A DNA stretch of 60,619 nt from Flavobacterium bizetiae (GTDB lineage Bacteria > Bacteroidota > Bacteroidia > Flavobacteriales > Flavobacteriaceae). Made by a program: the position numbers and the translations under genes. The notes under the pieces were generated by a model. That model ran no database searches and was not told the DNA's origin. It was given only the letters and a program-made list of their open reading frames with translations. The DNA lies in contig NZ_CADCSU010000189.1 of NCBI RefSeq assembly GCF_902804475.1, forward strand, positions 1-60,619, read 5' to 3'. This document shows positions 30,461 to 39,149 of the stretch, one piece after another (within the stretch, counting starts at the first letter, position 1; the number at the start of each line of letters is the position of its first letter).

Positions 30461-32797
30461 TTATTTCTTGATAAATTTCATATTTGAACTTCCTTTATCC
30501 GATTTTACTTTTATAAAGTAATTACCTGTTCTAAGCTTTGAAACATCGATATTTGAGACTGTTTTTGCATTTGGAACCGCGATGACCAATTGCCCTAAAA
30601 TGTCATAAATAGCAAACGATTGTATTTCTATATCTTGTTTAATAGTAATATTTAAAATGTCATTTGCAGGGTTTGGATATAACGTAAAATAATTAGAGAA
30701 ATCAAAATCCTGATTTGCTAATGATTTAAAAGTCGAAGTTGCTTTATTGGTTAAGATTGGGAAATTGTAATCGAAATAGATATTTGCGTCATTTGTAAAA
30801 GAATCTCCAACCTTTAATGTTGGTTTTGTTTTAATTTTAAAAGCAACATAACCGTCATTATTGGCATCATCAAAGGGAAGATTAATGTTTTCGAAAATAA
30901 ATTCCACCTTATTCGTTTCTGAAATTTTAGTAATAAAAGAGTGGCTTGAACTTGTGGGAATTAAGGTAGAAATATCAAATTTAGATAAATCGATCATGTC
31001 TTTTACTACAATATTCTGAGCTTTGTAAGTTCCTGTATTTTCAAAACGAATCATATAATGAACGTATTCTCCAATTAAACCAGGGGTAATTACTTGACCT
31101 TCAAGGCAGGTTTTGTCGTTCGGATCATAAGATCCTACAGCGATTTGGCTTAAATTAAATATGTTATCTATTGGAGTTTCATCTGTATTCTCGGATGTTA
31201 TTACAGCTATAAATTTCAAACCGTCACCATTCTTGACTGGTGGAGTTTCCATAGGTGAGTTTACATTTAAAGTAAATATAATTTCACGCGTTTCGAATGG
31301 TTTTAAATTAGAAAAATTCCATGATAAATTGTTTTCGGCTCTTGTAGTAGTTGCAGGATTTGCTGAAACAAAGTCTATGACTGCATCATCAAAAGTTAGA
31401 TTTACTGAACCTGATTGTGTATTGTTTCCTTTATTTCTATAAACTATTTTATATACTACATCGAAACCTGGTCTTGTAGGTTGCAACGGCAGTAAAGAGA
31501 TTTCTAAATCTGAATGAATACCATTGGCATTGATGCAAAAATCTTGTTGAACCGGACTAGTCTGCACTGGGAAAGTGACAGTTGTATTTGCTGGAGATAT
31601 ATTAAAATACGTTTCATTCTCCAAAATTGGCGTAATAGTATAAGATCCTTTTTGTGCTGAAATTGAATAATTTCCCAAATTATTAGATATTAAACTTCCT
31701 GTGGTCGCCCCGTTGGTAGTTTTAAATTTTACATTTGGAACACTTATATCTAAAGCGTCACAGCCATCATTGTTATTGTCTAATTTTAGATTTCCCTGAA
31801 TCGAATAGAAAGTTCCGCTAGGTGAAAATGAACAATAAGCGTTTACATGACAATTGGTATAGCCATATAATTCGATTGAACCTTGAAGACTGCTAAGTTG
31901 TAATTCATCTGCGCAAATGTATTTTAAGTTGGGATTATCATAAAATGTGAAGCTTTTTTCATCGCTTCCATTTTTTACAAACAAACTTGTTAATTCATTT
32001 TTTTCACACCATAATGTGGTTAGTACACTATTTTTACTCACATCCAGATTTGTAAGCTTATTGTCTTCGCAAAACAACTTTGTTAATTTGACATTATTAC
32101 TAACATCTATACTCGTTAATTTATTTGAACTAATATCTAATTCCTGTAACAATACATTTTTACTTACATTTAAGCTTGTCAAATAATTACCATCACAAGA
32201 TAAAACGGTTAATGCAGTATTTTTATTAACGTTTAAGCTCGTCAATTGAATCATGTCACAATGTAAAGTAGTTAATAAGGTATTATTACTTATATCTAAA
32301 CTTTTTAAAGGATTGCTTCCGCATAATAAAGTAATTAAAGCTTTATTATTGGTTAAATTCAGAATTGCTAATTTATTGTTGCCACAAGATAATCGTTCAA
32401 GTGCAATGTTATTAATTACATTTAAACTAGTCAATTTATTTTGAATACAATTCAGATAGGTTAAAGCAACATTCTTGTTGATATTTAAATTAGTTATTTC
32501 ATTATAGTAGCAATTTAAATATGTTAGATTGATAAAAAACTCAATTCCACTTAAATTAGCAATTTTTGAAAGTGAAACATCCAATTCTTTAACGGCTAGA
32601 GCTTCATTTTCCTCAATTTCACCATTGTTATTATTGTCAATCTTAAAATAATTACCCTCTAAATTTTTGGCAATTTTGTTAGCGTCACTAGCCTCTAGTA
32701 ACTTAGTTTTAAAATTCGCGTCAGCAAAATTAATAACCTGCCCATTCAAACCATTAAAAAAAAATAAAGCCGAAACTAAAAAGTAGATTTTTTTCAT
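30461..32797 (-). CDS. Secreted leucine-rich-repeat protein with type IX sorting domain
   Basis: 778 residues. Signal peptide about 1-19 (LNG/Q). After a short 'DANFKTKLLEASDAN...DNNNNGEIEENEA' (EF-hand-like Asp/Asn) region, about nine 21-residue leucine-rich repeats run from about 85 to 285 with the consensus LTxLxCxxNxLTxLDVSxNxA. Then come a Cys-containing cap, a prealbumin-like domain ('DNNNDGCDALDISVPNVKF'), a DUF11-like domain ('VVYKIVYRNKGNNTQSGSVNLTFD'), a long 'GSYDPNDKTCLEGQVITPGLIGEYVHYMIRFENTGTY' domain, and the type A C-terminal signal ('LYPNPANDILNITI...GNYFIKV...MKFIKK'). It is exported by the type IX system to the cell surface and probably binds a protein or polysaccharide. 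It has its own promoter and terminator. Confidence 0.9.
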   Translation of the reverse strand: MKKIYFLVSALFFFNGLNGQVINFADANFKTKLLEASDANKIAKNLEGNYFKIDNNNNGEIEENEALAVKELDVSLSKIANLSGIEFFINLTYLNCYYNEITNLNINKNVALTYLNCIQNKLTSLNVINNIALERLSCGNNKLAILNLTNNKALITLLCGSNPLKSLDISNNTLLTTLHCDMIQLTSLNVNKNTALTVLSCDGNYLTSLNVSKNVLLQELDISSNKLTSIDVSNNVKLTKLFCEDNKLTNLDVSKNSVLTTLWCEKNELTSLFVKNGSDEKSFTFYDNPNLKYICADELQLSSLQGSIELYGYTNCHVNAYCSFSPSGTFYSIQGNLKLDNNNDGCDALDISVPNVKFKTTNGATTGSLISNNLGNYSISAQKGSYTITPILENETYFNISPANTTVTFPVQTSPVQQDFCINANGIHSDLEISLLPLQPTRPGFDVVYKIVYRNKGNNTQSGSVNLTFDDAVIDFVSANPATTTRAENNLSWNFSNLKPFETREIIFTLNVNSPMETPPVKNGDGLKFIAVITSENTDETPIDNIFNLSQIAVGSYDPNDKTCLEGQVITPGLIGEYVHYMIRFENTGTYKAQNIVVKDMIDLSKFDISTLIPTSSSHSFITKISETNKVEFIFENINLPFDDANNDGYVAFKIKTKPTLKVGDSFTNDANIYFDYNFPILTNKATSTFKSLANQDFDFSNYFTLYPNPANDILNITIKQDIEIQSFAIYDILGQLVIAVPNAKTVSNIDVSKLRTGNYFIKVKSDKGSSNMKFIKK

Positions 32798-32814
32798 AAA
32801 GTGGTATTTTGAAA

Positions 32815-32844
32815 CAAAAATAACTTTTTATGATTATAACACAA
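32815..32844 (-). promoter_or_regulatory. Promoter of the leucine-rich T9SS protein gene
   Basis: On the minus strand: TTG, 19 bases, TATTTTTG (32815-32822), 17 bases before ATG 32797. Confidence 0.65.
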
Positions 32845-32884
32845 CTTTATTTGTTAAAATATCTTAAAATCAAAACTATAAAGC

Positions 32885-32914
32885 AAAAAAAGTCCCACAT
32901 TGCTGTGGAACTTT
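32885..32914 (-). terminator. Terminator of rpsA
   Basis: AAAGTCCCACA / TGTGGAACTTT (one wobble), loop TTGC, T tract on the minus strand; 22 bases after the rpsA stop. Confidence 0.88.
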
Positions 32915-32935
32915 CTATTTAGAGGAAACTAAGAA

Positions 32936-34714
32936 TTATTTTTTCTCAGTTTTTTCCATTTTAGCTTTTAATGCAGCTAATACATCATTGTTATCTCCTA
33001 AAGTTGCAGCTGGTGCATTTGTAGAAGAGTTAGATGAAGTATTTTCAGTTGCAGCTTTCACGTTTTTCTCTTCTTCTTCACGGAAGATAGCAGTGTGAGA
33101 AGCAACTACTCTTTTGAATTCTTTGTTGAATTCGATTACTTTGAAATCAGCAGTATCACCTTTTTTCAATTTCTTTCCGTCTTCTTTTTCAAGGTGACGA
33201 GTAGGAATGAAAGCAACGATATCATCTCCGAATTCTACAGTAGCTCCTTTGTCAACGATTTCAGAAATCTCACCATTGTGGATAGTTCCTACAGCGAAAG
33301 AATCTTCGTATTGATCCCAAGGATTAGCAGTAGTTTGTTTGTGACCTAAAGATAATTTACGTCCTTCAACATCTAATTCTAATACAACTACATCAAGTTT
33401 TTCACCAACATTTACAAATTCAGATGGGTGTTTAATTTTCTTAGTCCAAGAAAGGTCAGAAATGTAGATTAATCCATCAATTCCTTCTTCTAATTCTACG
33501 AAAATACCAAAGTTTGTAAAGTTTCTAACGATACCTGTATGTTTAGAACCTACTGGGTATTTAGAAGTAATATCAGTCCATGGATCTTGAGTCAATTGTT
33601 TGATACCTAATGACATTTTACGGTCATCTCTATCTAAAGTTAAGATAACAGCCTCAACAACATCTCCAACTTTTACGAAATCCTGAGCAGAACGTAAGTG
33701 AGTTGACCATGACATTTCAGAAACGTGGATTAAACCTTCAACACCTTCTGCAACTTCGATAAATGCACCGTAATCAGCGATTACAACTACTTTACCTTTT
33801 ACTTTATCACCAATAGTTAAATTAGCATCTAAAGCATCCCATGGGTGAGCGTTTAATTGTTTCAATCCTAATTGAATTCTTGTTTTCTCATCATCGAAAT
33901 CAAGGATTACAACGTTTAATTTTTGGTCTAATTCAAGAACTTCACTTGGGTGGTTGATTCTACTCCAAGAAAGGTCAGTAATGTGAATTAATCCGTCAAC
34001 ACCACCTAAGTCAATAAACACACCATAAGAAGTAATGTTTTTAACAACACCTTCTAATACTTGTCCTTTTTGTAATTGACCGATGATTTCTTTTTTCTGT
34101 ACTTCAATATCAGCCTCGATAAGAGCTTTGTGAGATACAACAACGTTTTTGAATTCGTGGTTAATTTTTACCACTTTGAATTCCATCATTTTGTTTACGT
34201 ATACATCGTAGTCTCTAATTGGCTTAACGTCAATTTGAGATCCTGGTAAGAAAGCTTCAATTCCGAAAACGTCAACGATCATACCGCCTTTAGTTCTGCA
34301 TTTTACAAAACCATTAACGATTTCTCCTGTTTCGTTTGCAGAAATAACTCTATCCCATGATTTAATAGTACGTGCTTTTCTGTGAGATAATACTAATTGA
34401 CCTGTTTTATCCTCACGGATGTCGATTAATACTTCTACTTTGTCACCAACTTTTAAATTTGGGTTGTAACGGAATTCGTTTAAAGAAATAACACCTTCCG
34501 ATTTTGCATTGATATCAACGATAACGTCTCTATCTGTAATTCTAACAACTACACCTTCAACTACTTCTTCTTGATCTGTAGCGATGAAAGTTTTTGATAC
34601 TAAGTCTTCGAATTCTTGTAAGTTTTTCTCATCTACTGCATCGATACCTTCTTCGAAGTTATGCCAGTTAAAATTTGCTAAAAACTCTTCTTGTGATTTT
34701 AATTGTTCAGACAT
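32936..34714 (-). CDS. rpsA: 30S ribosomal protein S1
   Basis: 592 residues with six S1 (OB-fold) domains at about 55-120, 140-210, 225-295, 310-380, 397-467 and 482-550. Each starts with a 'G..v.G.V......G.fv.....G..'-type strand pattern, e.g. 'GQVLEGVVKNITSYGVFIDLGGVDGLIHITDLSWSRI' and 'GSKHTGIVRNFTNFGIFVELEEGIDGLIYISDLSW'. It brings mRNA to the 30S subunit. The N-terminal (MSEQLKSQEEFLANFNWHNFEEG) and Glu/Lys/Ala-rich C-terminal tail are typical for the flavobacterial form. In Bacteroidota, where Shine-Dalgarno sites are rare, S1 is thought to be especially important. Confidence 0.97.
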   Translation of the reverse strand: MSEQLKSQEEFLANFNWHNFEEGIDAVDEKNLQEFEDLVSKTFIATDQEEVVEGVVVRITDRDVIVDINAKSEGVISLNEFRYNPNLKVGDKVEVLIDIREDKTGQLVLSHRKARTIKSWDRVISANETGEIVNGFVKCRTKGGMIVDVFGIEAFLPGSQIDVKPIRDYDVYVNKMMEFKVVKINHEFKNVVVSHKALIEADIEVQKKEIIGQLQKGQVLEGVVKNITSYGVFIDLGGVDGLIHITDLSWSRINHPSEVLELDQKLNVVILDFDDEKTRIQLGLKQLNAHPWDALDANLTIGDKVKGKVVVIADYGAFIEVAEGVEGLIHVSEMSWSTHLRSAQDFVKVGDVVEAVILTLDRDDRKMSLGIKQLTQDPWTDITSKYPVGSKHTGIVRNFTNFGIFVELEEGIDGLIYISDLSWTKKIKHPSEFVNVGEKLDVVVLELDVEGRKLSLGHKQTTANPWDQYEDSFAVGTIHNGEISEIVDKGATVEFGDDIVAFIPTRHLEKEDGKKLKKGDTADFKVIEFNKEFKRVVASHTAIFREEEEKNVKAATENTSSNSSTNAPAATLGDNNDVLAALKAKMEKTEKK

Positions 34715-34832
34715 GCTGATAAAAAATTTGTATTCTGCTTTTCTCGAGTTTCATAAAGCGATAGAAAAAACAGAAGTTGTTTTACATAAATAGTTGATAC
34801 CTAATGGAAACTCTTCTCTGCCAAAAGGTTTG

Positions 34833-34863
34833 CAAAATTACTACATTTATTTGTAATAGCAAA
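34833..34863 (-). promoter_or_regulatory. Promoter of rpsA
   Basis: On the minus strand TTTG, exactly 19 bases, TAATTTTG, a perfect Bacteroidota promoter. It implies a 5' leader of about 110 bases, long enough for autoregulation by S1. Confidence 0.8.
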
Positions 34864-34910
34864 ACAATTCTATATGATAATCAGCTTATTGCTCAGGAGC
34901 AGCAAATTTA

Positions 34911-34996
34911 AGGGTTTTCAGGGCGTAATGTCCCGCTTTCGCTCCTATCTTTTATGGCGAACACCGCCATAAAAGGATAACCGCTCTATCGGGGCT
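34911..34996 (+). repeat. Dispersed structured element, copy B
   Basis: GGGCGTAATGTCCCGCTTTCG, then CTCCTATC, stem CTTTTATGGCG / CGCCATAAAAG with a 4-base loop, then GATAACCGCT..ATCGGGGCTAG. Flanks match copies A (30128) and C (59916), while the stem differs but stays paired. Confidence 0.8.
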
Positions 34997-35025
34997 AGAT
35001 TAGAAATTTTATCGTTTTCAATAAC

Positions 35026-35060
35026 CCAACTTGTCAGACTGAGCGAAGCCGAAGCCCTTT
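35026..35060 (+). repeat. TTGTCA...GAGCGAAG family repeat
   Basis: TTGTCAGACTGAGCGAAG followed by CCGAAGCCCTTT; the same family as 16270 and 13551. Confidence 0.65.
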
Positions 35061-35086
35061 GCTGCTAAAGTTTACGATGCGCAGCT

Positions 35087-35119
35087 ATCTTTGTCAAAGT
35101 TTCAAACTTTGACAAAGAT
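35087..35119. repeat. 33-base palindrome, CTTTGTCAAAGTTT family, copy 2
   Basis: ATCTTTGTCAAAGTTT, one base, then a perfect complement. Compared with copy 1 (15391-15423) the second pair from the end has changed on both sides. The rest of the gap 34715-35199 contains the rpsA leader/promoter and the repeats at 34911 and 35026; no gene is seen. Confidence 0.8.
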
Positions 35120-35199
35120 TTGATCCGTAAGCAGAACAAACCCAACAGGTTTAAAAAAACCTTTCGGGTTTAACCATAGATTTCGAACACTTATCATCT

Positions 35200-36036
35200 T
35201 TAAAAACCTATTAAACTTTTAAGTTTTACAAACACATCATGAATCATTTTTAGAACATTTTCCTGCTCTAACGGAGTTGAACTTTCATACAGCAAAAACG
35301 CAATAAATAACATCAACAACACAAAGAACAAAACCATAAGTACATTAATCAATATTGACTTAGGATAAAAAGTGTAATCCTTGATATTGATTGAGTTTGC
35401 AATAAAAATCCAGGGATTTATGGTAAGCTCAGGTCTGTAATGCGCTAAACCCAATAAAAATGCCCTAATCAAATCTGCTCGATTAGTATAAATGCCGCCA
35501 AAAAGATGACTCGAAGTAAAATATTCGCTATGGATAATTTCCTTTTCATTTACTTTAATCCTCCAAAAAAGTTTCGTTATACTACCGCCTTCAGACCTGC
35601 CTCCTCTTGAATTATAGCTCAAACAATCAATATCAAATTTTGCGATATAAGGTCCTTTTTGTTTCCCTAAAGGCCTTTCTGTAAATTGACTCCAGAGCAA
35701 CTCGTTGACAATCGTATTATTGAATCTGTTAAAATAATGAACTCCTTTTTCATCTATTATAGTAGTGGTGTATCGTTTCCCTCTTTCATAGACTACCTTA
35801 TATATAAAAAAGCCAATTGCGCCGGCAATGGATAACACCAAAACAATTATACCTAAAATCTCTTTTCCGGACAGTAAAGGTTCTGTATATAATTCCACTA
35901 TCAAGTAAGCGATAAGACAAGCCCCTGCTAATGCAAGCGCCAGAACAAAAACACCAGTAGTAAAGTCCCAAAATGTATTAGAAACCGAACGAACAGTACG
36001 AAACGGAGGAAGAGAATTCTTGTATTGAGATAACAT
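35200..36036 (-). CDS. Membrane protein, unassigned
   Basis: 278 residues. Two N-terminal helices ('TGVFVLALALAGACLIAYLIVELY' and 'ILGIIVLVLSIAGAIGFFIYKVVY') are followed by about 130 residues of soluble beta-rich sequence ('YTTTIIDEKGVHYFNRFNNTIVNELLWSQFTERPLG', resembling a PH-like domain of small membrane proteins) and a C-terminal helix ('SILINVLMVLFFVLLMLFIAFLLY'). I do not recognise the family. It is divergent from the HELVH protein at 36161. Confidence 0.5.
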   Translation of the reverse strand: MLSQYKNSLPPFRTVRSVSNTFWDFTTGVFVLALALAGACLIAYLIVELYTEPLLSGKEILGIIVLVLSIAGAIGFFIYKVVYERGKRYTTTIIDEKGVHYFNRFNNTIVNELLWSQFTERPLGKQKGPYIAKFDIDCLSYNSRGGRSEGGSITKLFWRIKVNEKEIIHSEYFTSSHLFGGIYTNRADLIRAFLLGLAHYRPELTINPWIFIANSINIKDYTFYPKSILINVLMVLFFVLLMLFIAFLLYESSTPLEQENVLKMIHDVFVKLKSLIGF

Positions 36037-36160
36037 ATTGCAATTTTACAGGCAAATGTACAATCTTTAAATTGTAAATAAAAACCTATAAAAAACATCA
36101 ATTCAAAATATAAATGTAAATTTATACAGAACTTTAATCCCTTATTATAATCCTACGACC

Positions 36161-36670
36161 ATGACACTTGATGAAACAAAACTAAAAATAGACACTTTCC
36201 ATAAAAACGGACAAGTTATCAATGCTGTTTATTGGTTATTAAAAAAGTACAATCTCAAAAATGCTAATTTAAAAGGATTTGAGTTTAGAGAAACTGCTAA
36301 ACCCGATTTTATCCTCATGACAACTGAAGGTGATTTTGGCAAACCTCAAATCATTCGTATACCCGAAAACACTTTCGAATTTCCGCTAGAATTAATGCTT
36401 ATTTTAATCGCGCACGAATTGGTTCATGTCAATCAGAAAACAATAAAACCTTATGTCTTAGATAAAAATGAACGAGAATGGCAGGCTTATTACGAAATGA
36501 ACTTTCATGTTCAGTTTCCACAAATTCCGGAAATATCCAACTTTCACAAAAAATTCTTCGCTAATAAAGGTCTTGAATATTACAACCGAATGGGAGAAGG
36601 CTCCGAGCTTCAGCAAAAATACGCCCAACAAAAAATACAGGTAGAAGATTTGATTGCTTCTCTAAAATAA
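36161..36670 (+). CDS. Small cytoplasmic protein with HELVH zinc-peptidase-like motif
   Basis: 169 residues, no signal peptide or membrane helix. 'LMLILIAHELVHVNQKTI' has the HExxH motif in a hydrophobic helix, with 'NEREWQAYYEMNFHVQFP' 25 residues later, providing a plausible third ligand (Glu). This is the arrangement of gluzincin-type peptidases such as the DUF955/SprT/ImmA group, though the flanks fit none that I recognise. A protease or zinc-binding role is plausible but not shown. It converges with the MFS permease through a bidirectional terminator. Confidence 0.55.
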   Translation: MTLDETKLKIDTFHKNGQVINAVYWLLKKYNLKNANLKGFEFRETAKPDFILMTTEGDFGKPQIIRIPENTFEFPLELMLILIAHELVHVNQKTIKPYVLDKNEREWQAYYEMNFHVQFPQIPEISNFHKKFFANKGLEYYNRMGEGSELQQKYAQQKIQVEDLIASLK

Positions 36671-36696
36671 GTTCTCTACATTCATCACTAAAAAAG

Positions 36697-36732
36697 AAAA
36701 TCCCGTTTTCAATATATCGAAAACGGGATTTT
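36697..36732. terminator. Bidirectional terminator
   Basis: A 14-bp perfect stem AAAATCCCGTTTTC / GAAAACGGGATTTT with an 8-base loop between the convergent HELVH gene and the nucleoside permease gene. Confidence 0.9.
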
Positions 36733-36749
36733 ATATAATTATAGAGATC

Positions 36750-38126
36750 TTAGTGACTCAAATTCTCTATTTCTTTAGGATCGTGTTTGTGTTTAAATAG
36801 AATCGCAAAAGCAATTGCAATAACCAATGCATAAGCTGCAAATGACAACCAGATCGTGTGCCAGTCTTTCATTAAAATTGGATTTGCAAAAATTCCCTCT
36901 GTAGAAACTGAATTTCCCTGACTTTTTACAAAATCTAACATTTTAGAATTAGTAGTATCTGTTTGTAAAAATCCTGCCAATTCAGTTGTATTGCTGAATG
37001 TTTTTGTAAAGAAACGATCAATTGCCCAACCTGAAGTTAAACTTCCTAAAACCGCTCCTACTCCATTAGTCATCATCATGAATAATCCCTGAGCCGATGA
37101 ACGTATTTTAGAATCGGTATTGCTTTCTACGAATAAAGAACCTGAGATATTAAAGAAATCAAATGCCATTCCGTATACAATACAAGATAAAATGATCATC
37201 CATAAACCTCCTACAGGATCTCCAAAGGCAAATAAACCAAAACGCAATACCCAAGCCAGCATACTAATCAACATTACTTGTTTGATTCCAAAACGTCTTA
37301 AGAAAAACGGAATCGCCAAAATGAATAACGTTTCTGATACCTGAGAAATCGACATAATAATAGTCGAATATTGAATTACAAATGAATCTGCATATTTAGG
37401 GAAATGTTTAAACTCATCTAAGAACACATCTCCGTAAGCATTTGTTAATTGCAAAGCACCTCCTAAAAACATAGAAAACACAAAGAACAATGCCATTTTA
37501 TAATTTCCAAACAACTTAAAAGCTTCTAAACCTAAAGTTTCTGTTAGTGTAGCGTCTTCTTTAGTTAAACGCTGTGGTTTACATTTTGGTAATGTAAAAG
37601 CATAAATTCCAAGAACCAAAGCTCCAACTCCCGCAATATAAAATTGATACTCAGTTGCTTTGCTTCCGCTTAAATTAGTAATCCACATTGCGGCAATAAA
37701 ACCGATAGTTCCCCACACACGAATGGGTGGAAAATCTTTTACAATGTTTTTATTATTTAATTTTAGCGAAGTGTAGGATATCGAATTGCTTAAAGCAATT
37801 GTAGGCATATAGCAACACATTGCAGCAAACATTACATAAATAAAATTATCCGGTGTAGTTACTTGTGCGATACCAAATAAAACTAAAGCATAAATTATAT
37901 GAAGAAAACCATATAATTTTTCGGCATTTACCCATCTGTCAGCAATAATTCCGGTAAGAGTGGGCATGAATAAAGATGCAATTCCCATGGTTCCGAAAAC
38001 GAGACCAAACTGGGTTCCTTCCCAATTTTTTGTTCCAAACCAATAATTTCCAATTGTTATAAGCCAGGCTCCCCAAACAAAAAATTGAAGAAAGCTCATT
38101 ATAATCAACCTGTTTTTAATTCCCAT
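36750..38126 (-). CDS. MFS nucleoside-type permease (NupG/XapB-like)
   Basis: 458 residues with about 12 helices. The start 'LIIMSFLQFFVWGAWLITIGNYWF' and the motif 'MGIASLFMPTLTGIIADRWVNAEKLYG' are the signature of the nucleoside:H+ symporter family (PF03825); 'VWGTIGFIAAMWITN' is also typical. A Ser/Thr-rich loop of about 50 residues before the last helix is common in Bacteroidota members. Uptake of nucleosides is the likely role; the exact nucleoside is unknown. It is 69 bases downstream of cmk, possibly by coincidence, though both concern nucleotides. Confidence 0.85.
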   Translation of the reverse strand: MGIKNRLIIMSFLQFFVWGAWLITIGNYWFGTKNWEGTQFGLVFGTMGIASLFMPTLTGIIADRWVNAEKLYGFLHIIYALVLFGIAQVTTPDNFIYVMFAAMCCYMPTIALSNSISYTSLKLNNKNIVKDFPPIRVWGTIGFIAAMWITNLSGSKATEYQFYIAGVGALVLGIYAFTLPKCKPQRLTKEDATLTETLGLEAFKLFGNYKMALFFVFSMFLGGALQLTNAYGDVFLDEFKHFPKYADSFVIQYSTIIMSISQVSETLFILAIPFFLRRFGIKQVMLISMLAWVLRFGLFAFGDPVGGLWMIILSCIVYGMAFDFFNISGSLFVESNTDSKIRSSAQGLFMMMTNGVGAVLGSLTSGWAIDRFFTKTFSNTTELAGFLQTDTTNSKMLDFVKSQGNSVSTEGIFANPILMKDWHTIWLSFAAYALVIAIAFAILFKHKHDPKEIENLSH

Positions 38127-38195
38127 ATGATGAAATTGTCTTTAAAATATAAATGAAGCGGTAAAACTACCATTAAAATAAATAATCTACAAAAT

Positions 38196-38888
38196 TTAAT
38201 TCGTTTTTACAACATCATTTACCAATTCTAAAACAGCCGAGAACTGCTCTTCCCTGCTTAAGTAAGAATTATCTATTTCTATCGCATCATCGGCAATCAC
38301 TAAAGGAGAATCTTCGCGATGTGTATCGATATGATCTCTCTCTACTACATTTTTTAAAACATCTTCATACGATACATTATCCCCTTTTTGCTGTAATTCA
38401 TCAAAACGTCTTTGCGCACGGGTTTCGGCGCTTGCTGTCATGAAAATTTTAAGTTCGGCGTTCGGAAAAACTACTGTTCCTATATCTCTTCCGTCCATCA
38501 CAATAGCAGCATTTTTTCCCATTTCCTGTTGTTGTTCTACCAATTTAGAACGCACTTCAGAAACTTCTGCTACTTTACTTACAAAATTTGAAACCTCGAT
38601 AGTTCTGATTTGTTTTTCTACATTTTCACCGTTCAGATACATTTCTCCAAAACCTAAATCTGTATTAAACTTAAATTCTAACAGAATTTTAGGTAATGCT
38701 TCTTTTAAGGCATTTTTATCAAAAAAGTCACTTCCTATAAACTGATTTTGCATTGCGAAATAAGCAACGGCACGATACATCGCTCCGGTATCTACATAAA
38801 CATATTCAAGCTCTTTTGCTAGTTGTTTTGCTAAAGTGCTTTTTCCTGTTGATGAGAATCCATCAATAGCAATGGTAATTTTTTTCAT
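38196..38888 (-). CDS. cmk: Cytidylate kinase
   Basis: 230 residues, usual length 220-230. P-loop 'AIDGFSSTGKSTLAKQLA', CMP-binding 'YVDTGAMYRAVAYFA', 'VMDGRDIGTVVFPNAELKIFMTASAETRAQRR' (the DGRDIGT signature) and lid 'RDHIDTHREDSPL' are all present. It phosphorylates CMP and dCMP with ATP in the cytoplasm. The GxxSxxGKS loop is intact. Clustered with porQ, as is often seen in flavobacteria, which may reflect old synteny rather than function. Confidence 0.96.
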   Translation of the reverse strand: MKKITIAIDGFSSTGKSTLAKQLAKELEYVYVDTGAMYRAVAYFAMQNQFIGSDFFDKNALKEALPKILLEFKFNTDLGFGEMYLNGENVEKQIRTIEVSNFVSKVAEVSEVRSKLVEQQQEMGKNAAIVMDGRDIGTVVFPNAELKIFMTASAETRAQRRFDELQQKGDNVSYEDVLKNVVERDHIDTHREDSPLVIADDAIEIDNSYLSREEQFSAVLELVNDVVKTN

Positions 38889-39069
38889 TTTTGTTTTAAT
38901 TTAATTCATTATGCTTTTGCCATACAAATTCAATCCTTTTCAGCCGTATCTTCATTGTACTTTCTAAATCATTCTGCGAATATAAAACAGTATTGAACAG
39001 AAGTAAAAATAAAATACAGGATTTAATTAACTTTTATTAAAGGAAGATTTTAAAATGAACGCAAAAAAA

Positions 39070-39100
39070 ATTATCAGTAAAAAAAATATTTACTGATAAT
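39070..39100 (-). terminator. Terminator of the porQ/L,D-transpeptidase operon
   Basis: A perfect 12-bp stem ATTATCAGTAAA / TTTACTGATAAT with a 7-base loop; on the minus strand it is followed by a T8 tract. It separates this operon from cmk. The rest of the gap 38889-39149 has no gene. Confidence 0.85.
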
Positions 39101-39149
39101 AGTATTATTCAACGTAAAGTTTATTTATTTTTTTGTTATTCAGTTACAA

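Noticed and set aside
31945..32530. Regular spaced repeats that could look like a CRISPR array
   Set aside because: They are the 63-base coding units of the leucine-rich repeats, in frame and diverged.
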